Assembly (NCBI RefSeq): GCF_014201715.1
Contig: NZ_JACHFD010000012.1
Span: 62,001-126,000, forward strand
Reading direction: 5' to 3'
From: Haloferula luteola
Lineage (GTDB): Bacteria; Verrucomicrobiota; Verrucomicrobiia; Verrucomicrobiales; Akkermansiaceae
Length of the DNA stretch: 64,000 nt
Part shown: piece by piece, positions 8,801 to 19,080 of the stretch
How the letters are laid out: every line of letters starts with the position of its first letter
Numbering within the stretch: the first letter of the stretch is position 1
Translations under genes and position numbers: made by a program
Notes under the pieces: generated by a model
The model's input: the letters and a program-made list of their open reading frames with translations, nothing else
What the model was told of the DNA's origin: nothing
The model's database searches: none

Positions 8801-11426
8801 AGACGCGAAGCTCATTGATTGAGAGGTGGGAGTTTTGATCCGCCGACCAGTTCGAACGACCGATCCAGTTGTTGACGTCCTCCATGTCCTGGAGGTGAAA
8901 AGCGAGATCGATCGAGCCGTAGAGCACGCCGTCGCGGAACCATTTCACCTGGCAACCTGAACTGGCGTAGGTTCCGGCGCCATCGGTGACGGTCATTATG
9001 AAGTGGTATTCTTCGCCGGTGTTGGTGATGGAAGAGAGGTCGGTATCGGATTGCGTTTCGGTGCCTCCGTCCAATTTTCCGCCGAGTCGGTGCGAGCCAA
9101 GCGTGCCGTTGTTGTTGAGGGAGAGGAAAAGGTTGTCGTTGGCGTTGAAGCCGGCGGGCGCGGTGGTGGTGTCGACAATTTCGCCCTCCTCAGCGCCCGG
9201 GCCCGAGGTGACGCTGCAGTTGCCGAAGTCCCAGACCCGCTGCCAGGTGCCGGAGCTGCGAGGAGTGATCCATGCTTCGAGGGTGAGATTGGTGAAGGAC
9301 TGGAGAAAGCCATTCGGCAGTTCCAGATAGCTGGAGATGTTGCTGGCTGTTTGGGTTCCATTGGTGGTGTCACGGTTGCCGGAGCCGTCATCACCGATCA
9401 GCAACTCGCTCCCGGTGAGCAGGCCGCCTTGTCCGTGGACGACGGCGGGTTCGCCAGTGGCCTCGTCGAGAAATAGGGTGCCCTCTGGTGCGTTGCCGGC
9501 CGCGGTATTGAAATTCCATCGGCGGACCGGGACCGGGGCGGGTGTTGGGGGCTCTTCGGGGCCGGAAGAGGGATCGGGCCCGATCAGCAAGCTCGACTGG
9601 ATTTCCTGCTGACTGAGGGCGCGTCGGTAAATGCGCAGTTCGTTCAGGGCGAGATTGGAGTTCGAGTCGCCGGTATACATGGACCGTCCGATCCAGTTGT
9701 TGACGTCTTCCATGTCGACGAGGCGAAAGGCGAAGTCGTCGGAGTTTTGCAGAACGCCATCGCGGTACCAAGTTACTCGGCAACCTGAGGAGCCGAGCTC
9801 GCCGACACCGTCTTCGACCACGAGAGCGTAGTGATACTCCTGTCCGGCGAGGGTGGTGGCTGTGGAGGTGGTGTAGACGGGTCCCAGGTCGTCGTATTCG
9901 CCCTCGAGTTGTTGGGTATTGAAGTCGTTGTTGTTGTTGAAGGTGAGGCTGAGATTGTCCCAAGCCCCAGTGAGGCCAGGTGCTGCGTTGTCATCGAGGA
10001 TTTCGCCTTCAGCGGCGCCTGTGCCGTGCGATTGGACACAGCGGCCGAAATCGAAGAGCCGTTGCCAAGTTTTGGAGGAAACCGGGGTGGCCCAGGCTTC
10101 GAAGGTTACGCTTGGGCTGGCAGAGACCACGCCATTGGAGAGATCGAGGTAGGCGGAGATGGCGGATTCGGGTTGGTTGCCGGTGGTGCTTCCGGGAAGG
10201 ATGACTTGGCGCCCATCGAGTTGACCGCCATTGCCGCGCAGGGTGATTTCCCATGAGCTTCCCATTTCATCGGTGAAGGAAATTCCGGATTCTGCAGCGG
10301 AATTGGCCTGATGAGTGAAGGTCCAGAGGTGATCGGGAGTGGGAGCGGGAGGGGGTGAGGTCGGATCGGTGGGATCGGTGCCGATCTGCTGTTCCTGGAG
10401 ATTGGAAAACCCGTCGTTGTCGGGGTCATCTTCTCCGCTGTAGAGGGCAAGCTCGGACTCGCTGGCGGTGCCGTCATGGTTGCCGAAGTACTGGTCCTCG
10501 AAGAGATCGACGAGGCCGTCGTCATCGGTATCGGGGTCGACGAGGGAATCGGGCCCTGCCGTTAGATGACCGGAGATTTCCGCGGTCGAGAGGACGTGGT
10601 CGTAGATCCGAATTTCGTCGTAAGAGGCATCTGCATTCCAATCGTCAGTCCACTGGGATCGTCCTAGCCAGTTGTTCACGTCTTCGAGGTCCTGGAGTCG
10701 AAAGGCGACATCGGCGGTGTGGACGACGGTGGCATCACGGTACCAAGTGACCCGGCCGCCACTGGCACCGTAGGTGCCGACGCCATCTTCGAAGGTCAGG
10801 ACATAGTAGTACTCGGTGCCGAGAGTGGTGACTTGGCTGGCGTCGTAGTAGAGATTGGGATTGGAGTCGTCGTCGTTGATGACGGCATCGAGCCGTTGAC
10901 CATTGGCATCGTCGCCGATGCTGAAGCTGTAGTAGATCGAGTCGTCGGAGTTGGTGGACCCTGGGGTTTGCCCTTGGCCGTTGATGGGAACGAGTTCACC
11001 TGGTTCGGCACTGGGACCGTGGGTGAGATTGGTTCTGCCGAAATCGAAGAGCCGATCATAGCCGGTGACGGAATGGGGAGTGGCCCAGATTTCGACGGAG
11101 AGGTTGGCGTGAGACGAAATGATCCCATTGGGAAGGTCGATGTAGGCAGAAAGGAATCCGAGCGAGTGATTGCCATTCGAGGTGCCGGGCAGGCGGAGGG
11201 AGGTTCCGGTGAAGCGGGCGGGAGTCTGATAGGCGCCCACCACGGTCGCGATCGCACCAGAAACCGTGTCGGTGAGCGGGGTTCCGGAGACGACATCGCC
11301 GGCAGGTTCATCCAATGACCAGCGGTGAATGAGCTCGGCAGAAACCGGGTGAATCAGGGCCGGCGCGAAAAGAAAGGCACGAAGGAAGCGTGCCTTCGCC
11401 GGGTTTTTCGAAGGTCGGGGAGACAT
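5811..11426 (-). CDS. Giant secreted protein: three LamG domains, sugar dehydrogenase-like propeller, two CxxCH motifs
   Basis: An 1871-aa extracellular protein. A signal peptide ends near residue 30 (HPVSA). Three LamG/concanavalin-like repeats occupy about 31-292, 366-616 and 634-893, recognisable from the recurring segment DVNNW(L/I)GRS and the following ELRIYDR-type strand. Between the first two lies an Asp-rich calcium-binding linker (296-352, DTDDDGLVD and DPDNDGFS). An Ig/cadherin-like domain spans about 902-987. A glucose/sorbosone dehydrogenase-like beta-propeller spans about 1008-1437, with EHGLLGLAFHP, FGPDGYLYYAAGD and GVNYGWAYREG typical of PQQ-dependent soluble sugar dehydrogenases. 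A domain with two heme-binding motifs follows (CLTCH 1589-1593, CAYCHH 1663-1668), and an Asp-rich C-terminal region closes the protein. Likely role: binding a polysaccharide and oxidising sugar, passing electrons to heme. Substrate and cofactor are inferred. Confidence 0.85.
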   Translation of the reverse strand: MSPRPSKNPAKARFLRAFLFAPALIHPVSAELIHRWSLDEPAGDVVSGTPLTDTVSGAIATVVGAYQTPARFTGTSLRLPGTSNGNHSLGFLSAYIDLPNGIISSHANLSVEIWATPHSVTGYDRLFDFGRTNLTHGPSAEPGELVPINGQGQTPGSTNSDDSIYYSFSIGDDANGQRLDAVINDDDSNPNLYYDASQVTTLGTEYYYVLTFEDGVGTYGASGGRVTWYRDATVVHTADVAFRLQDLEDVNNWLGRSQWTDDWNADASYDEIRIYDHVLSTAEISGHLTAGPDSLVDPDTDDDGLVDLFEDQYFGNHDGTASESELALYSGEDDPDNDGFSNLQEQQIGTDPTDPTSPPPAPTPDHLWTFTHQANSAAESGISFTDEMGSSWEITLRGNGGQLDGRQVILPGSTTGNQPESAISAYLDLSNGVVSASPSVTFEAWATPVSSKTWQRLFDFGRCVQSHGTGAAEGEILDDNAAPGLTGAWDNLSLTFNNNNDFNTQQLEGEYDDLGPVYTTSTATTLAGQEYHYALVVEDGVGELGSSGCRVTWYRDGVLQNSDDFAFRLVDMEDVNNWIGRSMYTGDSNSNLALNELRIYRRALSQQEIQSSLLIGPDPSSGPEEPPTPAPVPVRRWNFNTAAGNAPEGTLFLDEATGEPAVVHGQGGLLTGSELLIGDDGSGNRDTTNGTQTASNISSYLELPNGFLQSFTNLTLEAWITPRSSGTWQRVWDFGNCSVTSGPGAEEGEIVDTTTAPAGFNANDNLFLSLNNNGTLGSHRLGGKLDGGTETQSDTDLSSITNTGEEYHFIMTVTDGAGTYASSGCQVKWFRDGVLYGSIDLAFHLQDMEDVNNWIGRSNWSADQNSHLSINELRVYDRAVSLAEIKASLEAGADTSYDPPVALDDSSTLHPGQKVRIPVTANDSGSPDSTTLTILTAPAHGTAEVHADGTILYTHDGSEFPSDVLTYTVANLGGTSNVATVHISLTTSLRIANPEWSMPSSPPSTAWDLVDALPGLTFNEPLCLTSLPGDARQLYVCERMAKIQRVDDVSSLSPAKNLFLDLQQVVANAPIGTEPETIEGGGNAEHGLLGLAFHPNYANNRTFFVAYTIRKNGGSYYQRIARFEADPDDPTVADPNSQVVLIEQLDEGANHNGGDLHFGPDGYLYYAAGDEENAPRGQLNSQKIDGDFFSGIFRLDVDLEAEDNTEADGTGSDDDSLPPNAHDAVILHNGHAAYEVPIDNPFVSTNLGGDWDGTYNGSPVTGTVRTEFWATGLRHVWRMSFDSATGDLWAGDVGQVTYEEIDKIERGVNYGWAYREGAHDFNGSLGTAPTDWTSTDPIYEYVHTAIEGGDANFKGNSVCGGSVYRGSRFPDLYGTYIFCDSTSGHVWQMDTTTGSTSRIAGLAGAYGVFSSMGVDPSNQDILFCAYLTGKIMRLTSGSDLTAGFPQTLSETGLFADLSDLSPAPGMLPVEPNLRFWSDYAEKTRWFGIPDGTSQMTWQEEGPWTYPSGMVWVKHFDLALTRDDPSTHKRIETRVLVKTDDGVYGVSYRWNDDSSEAYLVEDAGAEFDLEIDDHGTPHTQHWTIPGRTSCLTCHDGRPLSFYTRQLNHTFTMAGMTGNQLDLLSAGGYFSNTPYDSTTLAFHVRPDETQYPLEQRVRSYLDVNCAYCHHQGGSVSGFWDGREQLSLEETGIINVPPVQNIGSSLNKYIVPGDALHSVILQRAAATNGFTRMPPLASAEIDPEGIALLTEWIQSGLPEDRLYDDWAQMNGVSGPRDADDDGDGRSNHDEFLLGSGPLSGVQSTPLVWESGQLRFTRQPFRIYDIETSSDLSSWLSWDASENVYSYGSEPELEEIPAPTGDTAHQYFRLRVSEP

Positions 11427-11615
11427 CAGGAGTTTTTGGGGTTTCTCATAGCCGACAAGAAAGAAGCGGTTCCTGTAAAGGTTTTAGATTGGAATGATGG
11501 AGGGCCCTGAGTGGCGATTTCGTCACATGAAGTGAGAAATGAGGTGCCGTGCCGAAAGATGATGGGACACCGGGAAATGCTTTGCTCCAGCGGGCGACCT
11601 GATAGTTTGCCGGCC

Positions 11616-12116
11616 ATGGAAAGCCACGAGGTGCTGCGCAGAGCGTTTGCCAAGACAAGTCCCAAGGCGATTGCCTCGGACCTGGGAGTCTCCCTGTCCT
11701 TGGTTTACAAATGGGCGGAAAAGCAGTCTGAAGACGGCTCAGGCAGTCGCAATCCGCTGGACCGGATCCAGAAGATTGTCGAGCTCAGCGGAGACCCGGG
11801 CATCATTGAGTGGCTTTGCCGATTGAATGGCGGGTATTTCGTGAGGAATCCGCAGAGCTTTTGTGAAAAGGGCTATGAGGTGTTGCCGGCGACGAATGAA
11901 ATCGTCGGGCAATTTTCGAGCTTGCTGCAACGCATTGCGGAAGCGGCGTCGGATGATTCGATCACTTCGGACGAGGCGAAGGACATTCGGCACTGCTGGG
12001 ATAAGCTCAAAAGTTACGCGGAAGGATTCGTGCGTTGCTGTGAAGAAGGGGACTTTGAGAAGATGCGTCGCATTCCGCCGCCATCGAAGGGACCGGAGAT
12101 TTATCGGTCGGCATGA
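11616..12116 (+). CDS. HTH DNA-binding protein resembling phage CII-type regulators
   Basis: A 166-aa protein. Residues about 5-26 look like a helix-turn-helix: AFAKTSPKAIASDLGVSLSL, then VYKWAEKQ. A segment around residues 60-75 (WLCRLNGGYFVRNP) recalls CII/Cox-like phage regulatory proteins. The C-terminal half is helical with two adjacent cysteines (FVRCCEEGD). I chose ATG 11616 because the HTH begins directly after it. An upstream in-frame ATG at 11511 would add a low-complexity, unsupported 35-residue extension. It stands alone between the giant secreted protein (divergent) and the RRM gene. No other phage genes are nearby, so this may be a domesticated regulator. The target is unknown. 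Confidence 0.6.
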   Translation: MESHEVLRRAFAKTSPKAIASDLGVSLSLVYKWAEKQSEDGSGSRNPLDRIQKIVELSGDPGIIEWLCRLNGGYFVRNPQSFCEKGYEVLPATNEIVGQFSSLLQRIAEAASDDSITSDEAKDIRHCWDKLKSYAEGFVRCCEEGDFEKMRRIPPPSKGPEIYRSA

Positions 12117-12269
12117 AAATTCCGTGTGTTTCTGTGCTTGCCACCGAGGCGAGGTCCGTGTAGCGAGCACCATAACCGGGGCGTGTTCGCCACTGGTCAG
12201 CCCCGTGTCGGTCGTGCCATGCCGCCGCCGGGCTTATCTCCACATGGCGCGTTTAAGACCAACCGACAC

Positions 12270-12776
12270 ATGGACATCTACGTGGGCAACCTGCCCTTCA
12301 CTGCCACCGAGGAAGAGGTGGCCCAGCTCTTCGCCGAATTTGGACCGGTGGAGCGGGTGAAACTGATCACGGACCGTGAAACTGGACGACCACGAGGCTT
12401 CGGCTTCGTGACGCTGGAAGACGCGGCAAAAGTCAACCTGGCAGTCGAGGCCCTGAATGGTCAGGACTTTGGCGGCCGTGCCCTGCGCATCAATGCGGCG
12501 GAAGCACGCGAACCCCGTGGGGGTGGCGAGCAACGCGGCGGTGGTGGTCGTGGCGGCTTCGGTGGAGAACGTCGTGGCGGCGGTGGCGGCTACGGTGAAC
12601 GCCGTGGTGGCGGCGGCGGCGGCGGTGGTGGCCGTGGCGGCTTCGGCGGAGATCGCCGTGGCGGCGGTGGCGGTGGCCGTGGCGGTTTCGATGACGGCGG
12701 TGGCCGGGGTCGTGGCCGTGGTGGCTACGGTGGCGGTGGAGGCGGCGGTAAGCGCAGCTTCGACGAAGAGTGGTAA
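12270..12776 (+). CDS. RRM RNA-binding protein with glycine/arginine-rich tail
   Basis: A 168-aa protein. One RNA recognition motif occupies about residues 1-78 with RNP2 (IYVGNL, residues 3-8) and RNP1 (RGFGFVTL). A low-complexity tail of RGG, GGRGGF and GGGYGERR repeats fills the remaining 85 residues. This architecture matches the bacterial glycine-rich Rbp proteins of cyanobacteria and other phyla, which bind single-stranded RNA and are often cold-induced; the cold response is family knowledge, not visible here. The start ATG 12270 places RNP2 at the N terminus. An upstream in-frame ATG at 12126 gives an unconserved extension. The gene is closed by a strong intrinsic terminator 38 nt after its stop. 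Confidence 0.9.
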   Translation: MDIYVGNLPFTATEEEVAQLFAEFGPVERVKLITDRETGRPRGFGFVTLEDAAKVNLAVEALNGQDFGGRALRINAAEAREPRGGGEQRGGGGRGGFGGERRGGGGGYGERRGGGGGGGGGRGGFGGDRRGGGGGGRGGFDDGGGRGRGRGGYGGGGGGGKRSFDEEW

Positions 12777-12813
12777 AGCACCCTGCCGGTCTTTGATGGA
12801 CCGAATTTTCATG

Positions 12814-12845
12814 ACCCGGGGAAGTTCTGCTTCTCCGGGTTTTTT
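12814..12845 (+). terminator. Rho-independent terminator of the RRM gene
   Basis: An 11-bp stem (ACCCGGGGAAG with CTTCTCCGGGT, one G-T wobble), loop TTCTG, followed directly by six T residues. It lies 38 nt after the RRM stop and ends just before the recG stop on the opposite strand. Confidence 0.9.
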
Positions 12846-12849
12846 ATGC

Positions 12850-14895
12850 CTAGGCGCGTCCTGGGGTGGATGGGGCCGTGAGGGGGTCGCAGCGGTTGGC
12901 CAGGCTGGCATGGGGACCGTTGAGCAAGGGGTCTTCCTCGAGAACCCGTTCGGCCAATGCCCGGGCTTCACGCAGCAGTGCCACATCGGCGAGAAAATCG
13001 GGGAAGCGGAAGTCGCCGAGGCCACTTTGGAGGGTGCCGAGCACGTCTCCGGGTCCGCGCAGCCGCAAGTCCTCCTCGGCGATGACGAAGCCATCAGAGG
13101 TTTTCTCCATGACCTGAAGTTTCTCCATGGCTTCCGGGGATTTGCCGTCGGTGAGAAGGATGCAGTAGCTTTTATGCTCGCCGCGGCCGATGCGCCCCCG
13201 GAGTTGGTGGAGTTGTGCTAATCCGAAGCGCTCGGCGTGGTGAATGACCATCAGATTGGCGTTGGGGACGTCGACGCCCACTTCGATGACGGAGGTGGCG
13301 ACCAGGACCTGGATCTCCCCGTCGCGGAATCTTCGCATGATGGATTCCTTTTCTTCGGACTCAATTTTTCCATGGAGCAAGCCGACCTGATAGGCAGGAA
13401 GTCGTTTGATCCACTTGGCGTGCGCTGTGGTGGCTGACTCGATTTTCAGTTTTTCGCTCTCTTCGACGAGAGGGTAGACGAGGTAGGCTTGGCGGCCGGC
13501 GGCCAGTTGGTCTTTCACGAAGCCGTTGACGTCTGCCTGCTTGGGTTTGACTCTGAGGGCGGTGACTCGTTTGCCGCGGCCCGCGGGGCGTTCGTCGAGG
13601 ACCGAAACGTCGAGGTCGCCGTAGATGGTGAGAGTCAGTGTCCGGGGGATCGGGGTGGCGGTCATGACTAGCAGATCAGGGCAGGTGCCTTGTTCGATGA
13701 GCCGGCCGCGTTGGAGAACGCCGAATTTGTGTTGCTCGTCGATCACGATGAGCCCCAGATCGGAAAAGAGGGCGTCATCGTAGAGGAGAGCGTGGGTCCC
13801 AATGAGGATCTGGGCTTCGCCTTCGATGGGAAGGTGGTTGGATTCCTGACGATGGGCGGTGCGAAGGGCGATGCGTACGCCGAGCGGATCGAGCCATTTT
13901 CGGAAGGTGAGATAATGTTGCTCCGCCAGGATCTGGGTGGGTGCCATGAGGGCGGCTTGGGCTCCAGACTCGATGGCGAGGAGCATGGAAGCCATGGCGA
14001 CGAAGGTTTTCCCTGAGCCGACGTCTCCCTGAAGGAGGCGATTCATGGGGCGAGGCTCGCGCATGTCATGGAGGATTTCCCGGATCGAGCGCTTTTGGGC
14101 ATCGGTGAGTTCGAAGGGCAGGGCCGCATGAAATTCCGTCAGCAGGCGTGTGCTTTTCCCAAGAACACGACCGTTCGAATGGAGGATGCGCTGGCGTCGC
14201 CAAACGACCTGCAGCTGGACTTCGAAGAATTCTTCGAGAGCGAAGCGGCGTCGCGCTGCATCGGCGTGTTCGAGGGACTCTGGAAAGTGGACTTCGCGGT
14301 AGGCATCGGCTCGCGGGTAGGTGGGATCGACGTCGAAGTCACCCTGCAAGGAAACCGGGTCGATGTTTTCGAGGAGCAGGTGCTGGATTTCGCGAAGTCG
14401 GCGCTGGGGGATGCCGGAGAGATTGCGATAAATCGGGACGATGCGTTCCAAGTGAATGGAGGGTCCATTCTCGAGGCGAATGACTTCAAACTCGGGATGG
14501 TCGATGACGATCCGCCCTTGGAATTCTTTCGGTTTGCCGTGGAGGACGATTTCTTGGCCTGCGGCCAGAACCTTGGAAAGGAACGGCATGTTGAACCAGC
14601 GACAGGTCAAGGTTGCGGGACCAAGCCCCTGTCCAGCGACGTCTGCGACGACGGCCTCATAGAAGCGGGCACGGGATCCAAACCGATTTCGGGTATCGAT
14701 GACGGTGCCGCGAATGCAGATGGCAGCGCCGCCAGCGGTCGCGGGAAATGCATCGAATCGACGGCGGTCTTCATAGCGCCGGGGGAGTGCGTTGATGACC
14801 TCCCGGGCGGTTTTCAGTCCGGCCGCGGCGAGTGCCAGGACCTCCTTTGCGGGGATCAGTCCCGCGGTGGCGAGATCGGAATCGGCATCGAGCAC
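12850..14895 (-). CDS. recG: ATP-dependent DNA helicase RecG
   Basis: A 681-aa helicase for reversal and rescue of stalled replication forks and for branch migration of recombination intermediates. The N-terminal wedge/OB domain spans about residues 1-230 (PRRYEDRR is typical). The helicase core has motif I GDVGSGKT, motif II as DEQH (VIDEQHKFG), motif III VMTATPIPRTL, and motif VI HQLRGRIGRG. The C-terminal TRG-like region (ILLTDGKSPEAMEKL, then RGPGDVLGTLQSG) is intact. Length agrees with the family (about 690 aa). It starts 3 nt downstream of the end of the kinase-like gene on the same strand, suggesting co-transcription. Confidence 0.96.
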   Translation of the reverse strand: MLDADSDLATAGLIPAKEVLALAAAGLKTAREVINALPRRYEDRRRFDAFPATAGGAAICIRGTVIDTRNRFGSRARFYEAVVADVAGQGLGPATLTCRWFNMPFLSKVLAAGQEIVLHGKPKEFQGRIVIDHPEFEVIRLENGPSIHLERIVPIYRNLSGIPQRRLREIQHLLLENIDPVSLQGDFDVDPTYPRADAYREVHFPESLEHADAARRRFALEEFFEVQLQVVWRRQRILHSNGRVLGKSTRLLTEFHAALPFELTDAQKRSIREILHDMREPRPMNRLLQGDVGSGKTFVAMASMLLAIESGAQAALMAPTQILAEQHYLTFRKWLDPLGVRIALRTAHRQESNHLPIEGEAQILIGTHALLYDDALFSDLGLIVIDEQHKFGVLQRGRLIEQGTCPDLLVMTATPIPRTLTLTIYGDLDVSVLDERPAGRGKRVTALRVKPKQADVNGFVKDQLAAGRQAYLVYPLVEESEKLKIESATTAHAKWIKRLPAYQVGLLHGKIESEEKESIMRRFRDGEIQVLVATSVIEVGVDVPNANLMVIHHAERFGLAQLHQLRGRIGRGEHKSYCILLTDGKSPEAMEKLQVMEKTSDGFVIAEEDLRLRGPGDVLGTLQSGLGDFRFPDFLADVALLREARALAERVLEEDPLLNGPHASLANRCDPLTAPSTPGRA

Positions 14896-14898
14896 GGC

Positions 14899-16206
14899 TC
14901 AGGGAGGAGACAGTTGAAAGTCCGAATCCTGCTCGATCAGGAAGATTTGTTTTCGCGGGGAGGACTCGCGGAGCAGCCTTCCTTTCGCGGTGATCGATTG
15001 ATGGAGGAGAGTGTCGATGGTCTTGGGGCCGAATTGGGCGGTCTTCTCGGTACGGAATCCGATCCAATGCTGATCTCCTGAAGCGCTACGAACTAAGGCA
15101 TAGACGGTGCTCCCCGAACGGCTGGAGGTGGTTTCGACGACTTCACCTTGGATTTCATACTGTCTGCCGATGATGAAAAGAGGGGCCTGAGCCCGATCAT
15201 GGGCCATCCGGCGCGCTTTTTCGGAGATATCGTCGACCGTGGAAGGAGCTGTTGCAGGGTCTCTGGAGGGTTCATTGCGGGCTTCTTCCGCCACTTGCTC
15301 AGGGCGGATTTCCCTGGCCTCGCGGGTGGGCGCTGAGGGGGCTGCGAGTGGTTCGTGAGCCGGTGGATCCTGCTCGACGCGCTGAAGTTGGAGGAAGACC
15401 AGAACGCCAGCTGCAAGCGCGAGGGTGGCGGCGAAGACCCATGGCCAGCGTTGGCTGGGAGTCGAGGAGCGTTTTTGAAACGGACGAACGGTGGGAGCTG
15501 GCGAGGGTGGAGCCGGAGTGACGAGCGGAGGGTAGGGGGAATTGAGCGCGTGAAGGGCGGCGGTGATGGACCAGTAGTCGGGGTTTTTGCGAAGGGCATT
15601 GACCCATGCGCCCAATCCTTTTCCGGCGCCGTCGGAGACCATGTGACCAGCCCAACCGGTGATTTCCTCCGTCAGGGCGAGGAGGGGGGAGAGGTCTTGC
15701 CGCATGCGGGAGTTTCCTATCCATCGGGTGGGGCAGATCCAAAAAGTGACCCCCGGGTGACTTCCATCGTGGGCGAGGATGATCGATTCGGGAGTGGTTT
15801 CGACCCACAGGGCTTCTTCTTGGAATACCTCGGACAAGAGCAGGCTGGACTCCAAGGCAAGCTGGACGAGATGGCGTGCCGTGCCGACGGGATCCTGCAA
15901 CTGGCCTAGGCACTTCGAAAGCGGAGTTCCCTCATGCCACTCGGTCACGAGAAACGGCAGGCCGTCGACGGGATCGGTGCCCCCATCGAGCACCCTGCGC
16001 AGGGCTGGGTGCGTGACTTCAGTAAGCCGTCTCAAGGCGATGGAATACGCGGCACGCTCTTCTTCTTGAAGGCCGCCGCCAGTGGGGCCGAAAGGAAAGA
16101 ATCGGCGCACCACGACGAGTCGATGCTCCTCACGGTCCGTGGCTTGGAAAACGACTCCGTGATGGTCCTGGCTCAGGATTTCTTGGATTTCGTAACGCTC
16201 GCTCAC
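14899..16206 (-). CDS. Membrane-anchored degenerate serine/threonine kinase-like protein
   Basis: A 435-aa protein. Residues about 1-230 resemble a protein kinase fold (RYEIQEILSQDHHGVVFQAT at the glycine-rich loop), but the usual glycines are mostly lost, VAVK is replaced by VVVRR, and no HRD or DFG motif can be found where expected (ETTPESIIL and FWICPT sit there). It is therefore probably a pseudokinase. A proline-rich linker leads to one transmembrane segment at about residues 255-275 (WVFAATLALAAGVLVFLQL). The C-terminal 90 residues (about 345-435) look like a small beta-barrel domain. It is located upstream of recG with a 3-nt gap. The function, perhaps sensing or scaffolding, is inferred only. 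Confidence 0.65.
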   Translation of the reverse strand: MSERYEIQEILSQDHHGVVFQATDREEHRLVVVRRFFPFGPTGGGLQEEERAAYSIALRRLTEVTHPALRRVLDGGTDPVDGLPFLVTEWHEGTPLSKCLGQLQDPVGTARHLVQLALESSLLLSEVFQEEALWVETTPESIILAHDGSHPGVTFWICPTRWIGNSRMRQDLSPLLALTEEITGWAGHMVSDGAGKGLGAWVNALRKNPDYWSITAALHALNSPYPPLVTPAPPSPAPTVRPFQKRSSTPSQRWPWVFAATLALAAGVLVFLQLQRVEQDPPAHEPLAAPSAPTREAREIRPEQVAEEARNEPSRDPATAPSTVDDISEKARRMAHDRAQAPLFIIGRQYEIQGEVVETTSSRSGSTVYALVRSASGDQHWIGFRTEKTAQFGPKTIDTLLHQSITAKGRLLRESSPRKQIFLIEQDSDFQLSPP

Positions 16207-16361
16207 TCGCCATGGCTATCAGATCTGATCCGCAGCGGGCAATGCCCCGCTGTACCTTTTCCGGGGTGGTGGACGTCCGCCTTTCTTTTTCCGTGCTTTC
16301 GGCTAAAAGCGGGGCTTGTATCCGCCCGTCCGTCCCGCCCACGGACCTTTGCCGATCCGCT

Positions 16362-18161
<1,800 letters not shown>

Positions 18162-18380
18162 AGCGTTCCTGCTTGGAGGGGAGGGTCAGACCATGGGCTG
18201 ACTTCTCGCATGCCGGGTGAAGCGGATGGCTCGCAGAGGCAGCGTTTTCTCCTGGCGGCTTCCCGTTCGAATTCCACGGTGGTCGGTTTGAGCGACCTCG
18301 AAGAGCCGAGGGACACCAGGGGGAGATCCCTCTGCTGGATCTGAAGGGATTTGGCCGGATGAGCAATGGGTTCTCGCACC

Positions 18381-19031
18381 CTAACGGTGGCGGTCGAAGT
18401 AGCCGTCTCCGAGATAGGTTTCTACGGGGTAGTCGGGGAGGGGGCCGGCATCCGGTGGCAGTGGAATGGTGCCATAGAGCAGGTCTTCTGGAGGAGCGAC
18501 GGAGATTTCGACCGGGGTGCCGACGCGGACCTTGGCAAAAAATTTCGGCGCGAGGTTTTCGTGCATTCGGATGCAGCCATCGGTGCAGGCTTCATGTTTG
18601 ATCCAGCCGGTGTGGAAACCAAGCTTGGGAGTCCATCCGCACCAGTAAGGCAGCGGGCGGCCCACAAAGGTGGAGCCGCTGGGGAGCCGGCGGCGGGTGA
18701 CTTTTTTGGCGCTGCCCTGGCGGACGGCAAACCCTTCGGTGGTGCTGCGGCGGCGCTCTTCCTTTTCACGGATTCGAAAGGTGCCGGTGGGGGTGGGGGT
18801 GGCCTCGCTACCCACGGAAACGGGCATCACGAATAGCGGCTGATCTCCTTCCATCAGGTAGGCACGCTGACGCGAAAGCGAGACGACGACCCGGACTTGG
18901 CTCCCATCACGGGGGGATTCGATGGGGCGGTCGTAGGCTTGATAGACCTCCAAGCCGTTTGGCGGCGGCGAGGAAGAGCAGGCCGTGAGGGTTCCTGCGA
19001 CCAGAGCTGACAGCAGCAGAGAGAATTTCAT
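18381..19031 (-). CDS. L,D-transpeptidase (YkuD domain) lipoprotein
   Basis: A 216-aa predicted lipoprotein: signal with lipobox LTAC at about residues 15-18 (counting from ATG 19031), then a YkuD catalytic domain. The catalytic signature is H-x(~10)-TDGCIRMHE, where the usual S/T-HG is TDG; the nucleophilic Cys and following IRM are intact. Such enzymes form 3-3 peptidoglycan cross-links or attach proteins to peptidoglycan in the periplasm. The start at 19031 is preferred over an upstream ATG (19070) because it begins directly with the signal peptide MKFSLLLSAL. It precedes no obvious operon partner; the lipoprotein gene at 19081-19503 is upstream on the same strand. Confidence 0.85.
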   Translation of the reverse strand: MKFSLLLSALVAGTLTACSSSPPPNGLEVYQAYDRPIESPRDGSQVRVVVSLSRQRAYLMEGDQPLFVMPVSVGSEATPTPTGTFRIREKEERRRSTTEGFAVRQGSAKKVTRRRLPSGSTFVGRPLPYWCGWTPKLGFHTGWIKHEACTDGCIRMHENLAPKFFAKVRVGTPVEISVAPPEDLLYGTIPLPPDAGPLPDYPVETYLGDGYFDRHR

Positions 19032-19080
19032 GAAGGGGAGCGGGGAGGACCTAGGACCGGGATCCGTCAAGGGATGGGGA

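Noticed and set aside
12501-12770. Repeated GGC/CGT-rich stretches that could look like a repeat array
   Set aside because: They encode the RGG tail of the RRM protein. No constant repeat plus variable spacer pattern is present, so no CRISPR.
18162-18380. 219-bp gap between lepA and the L,D-transpeptidase gene
   Set aside because: Small open frames here have no conserved features. Nothing convincing was found: no RNA gene, terminator or repeat.
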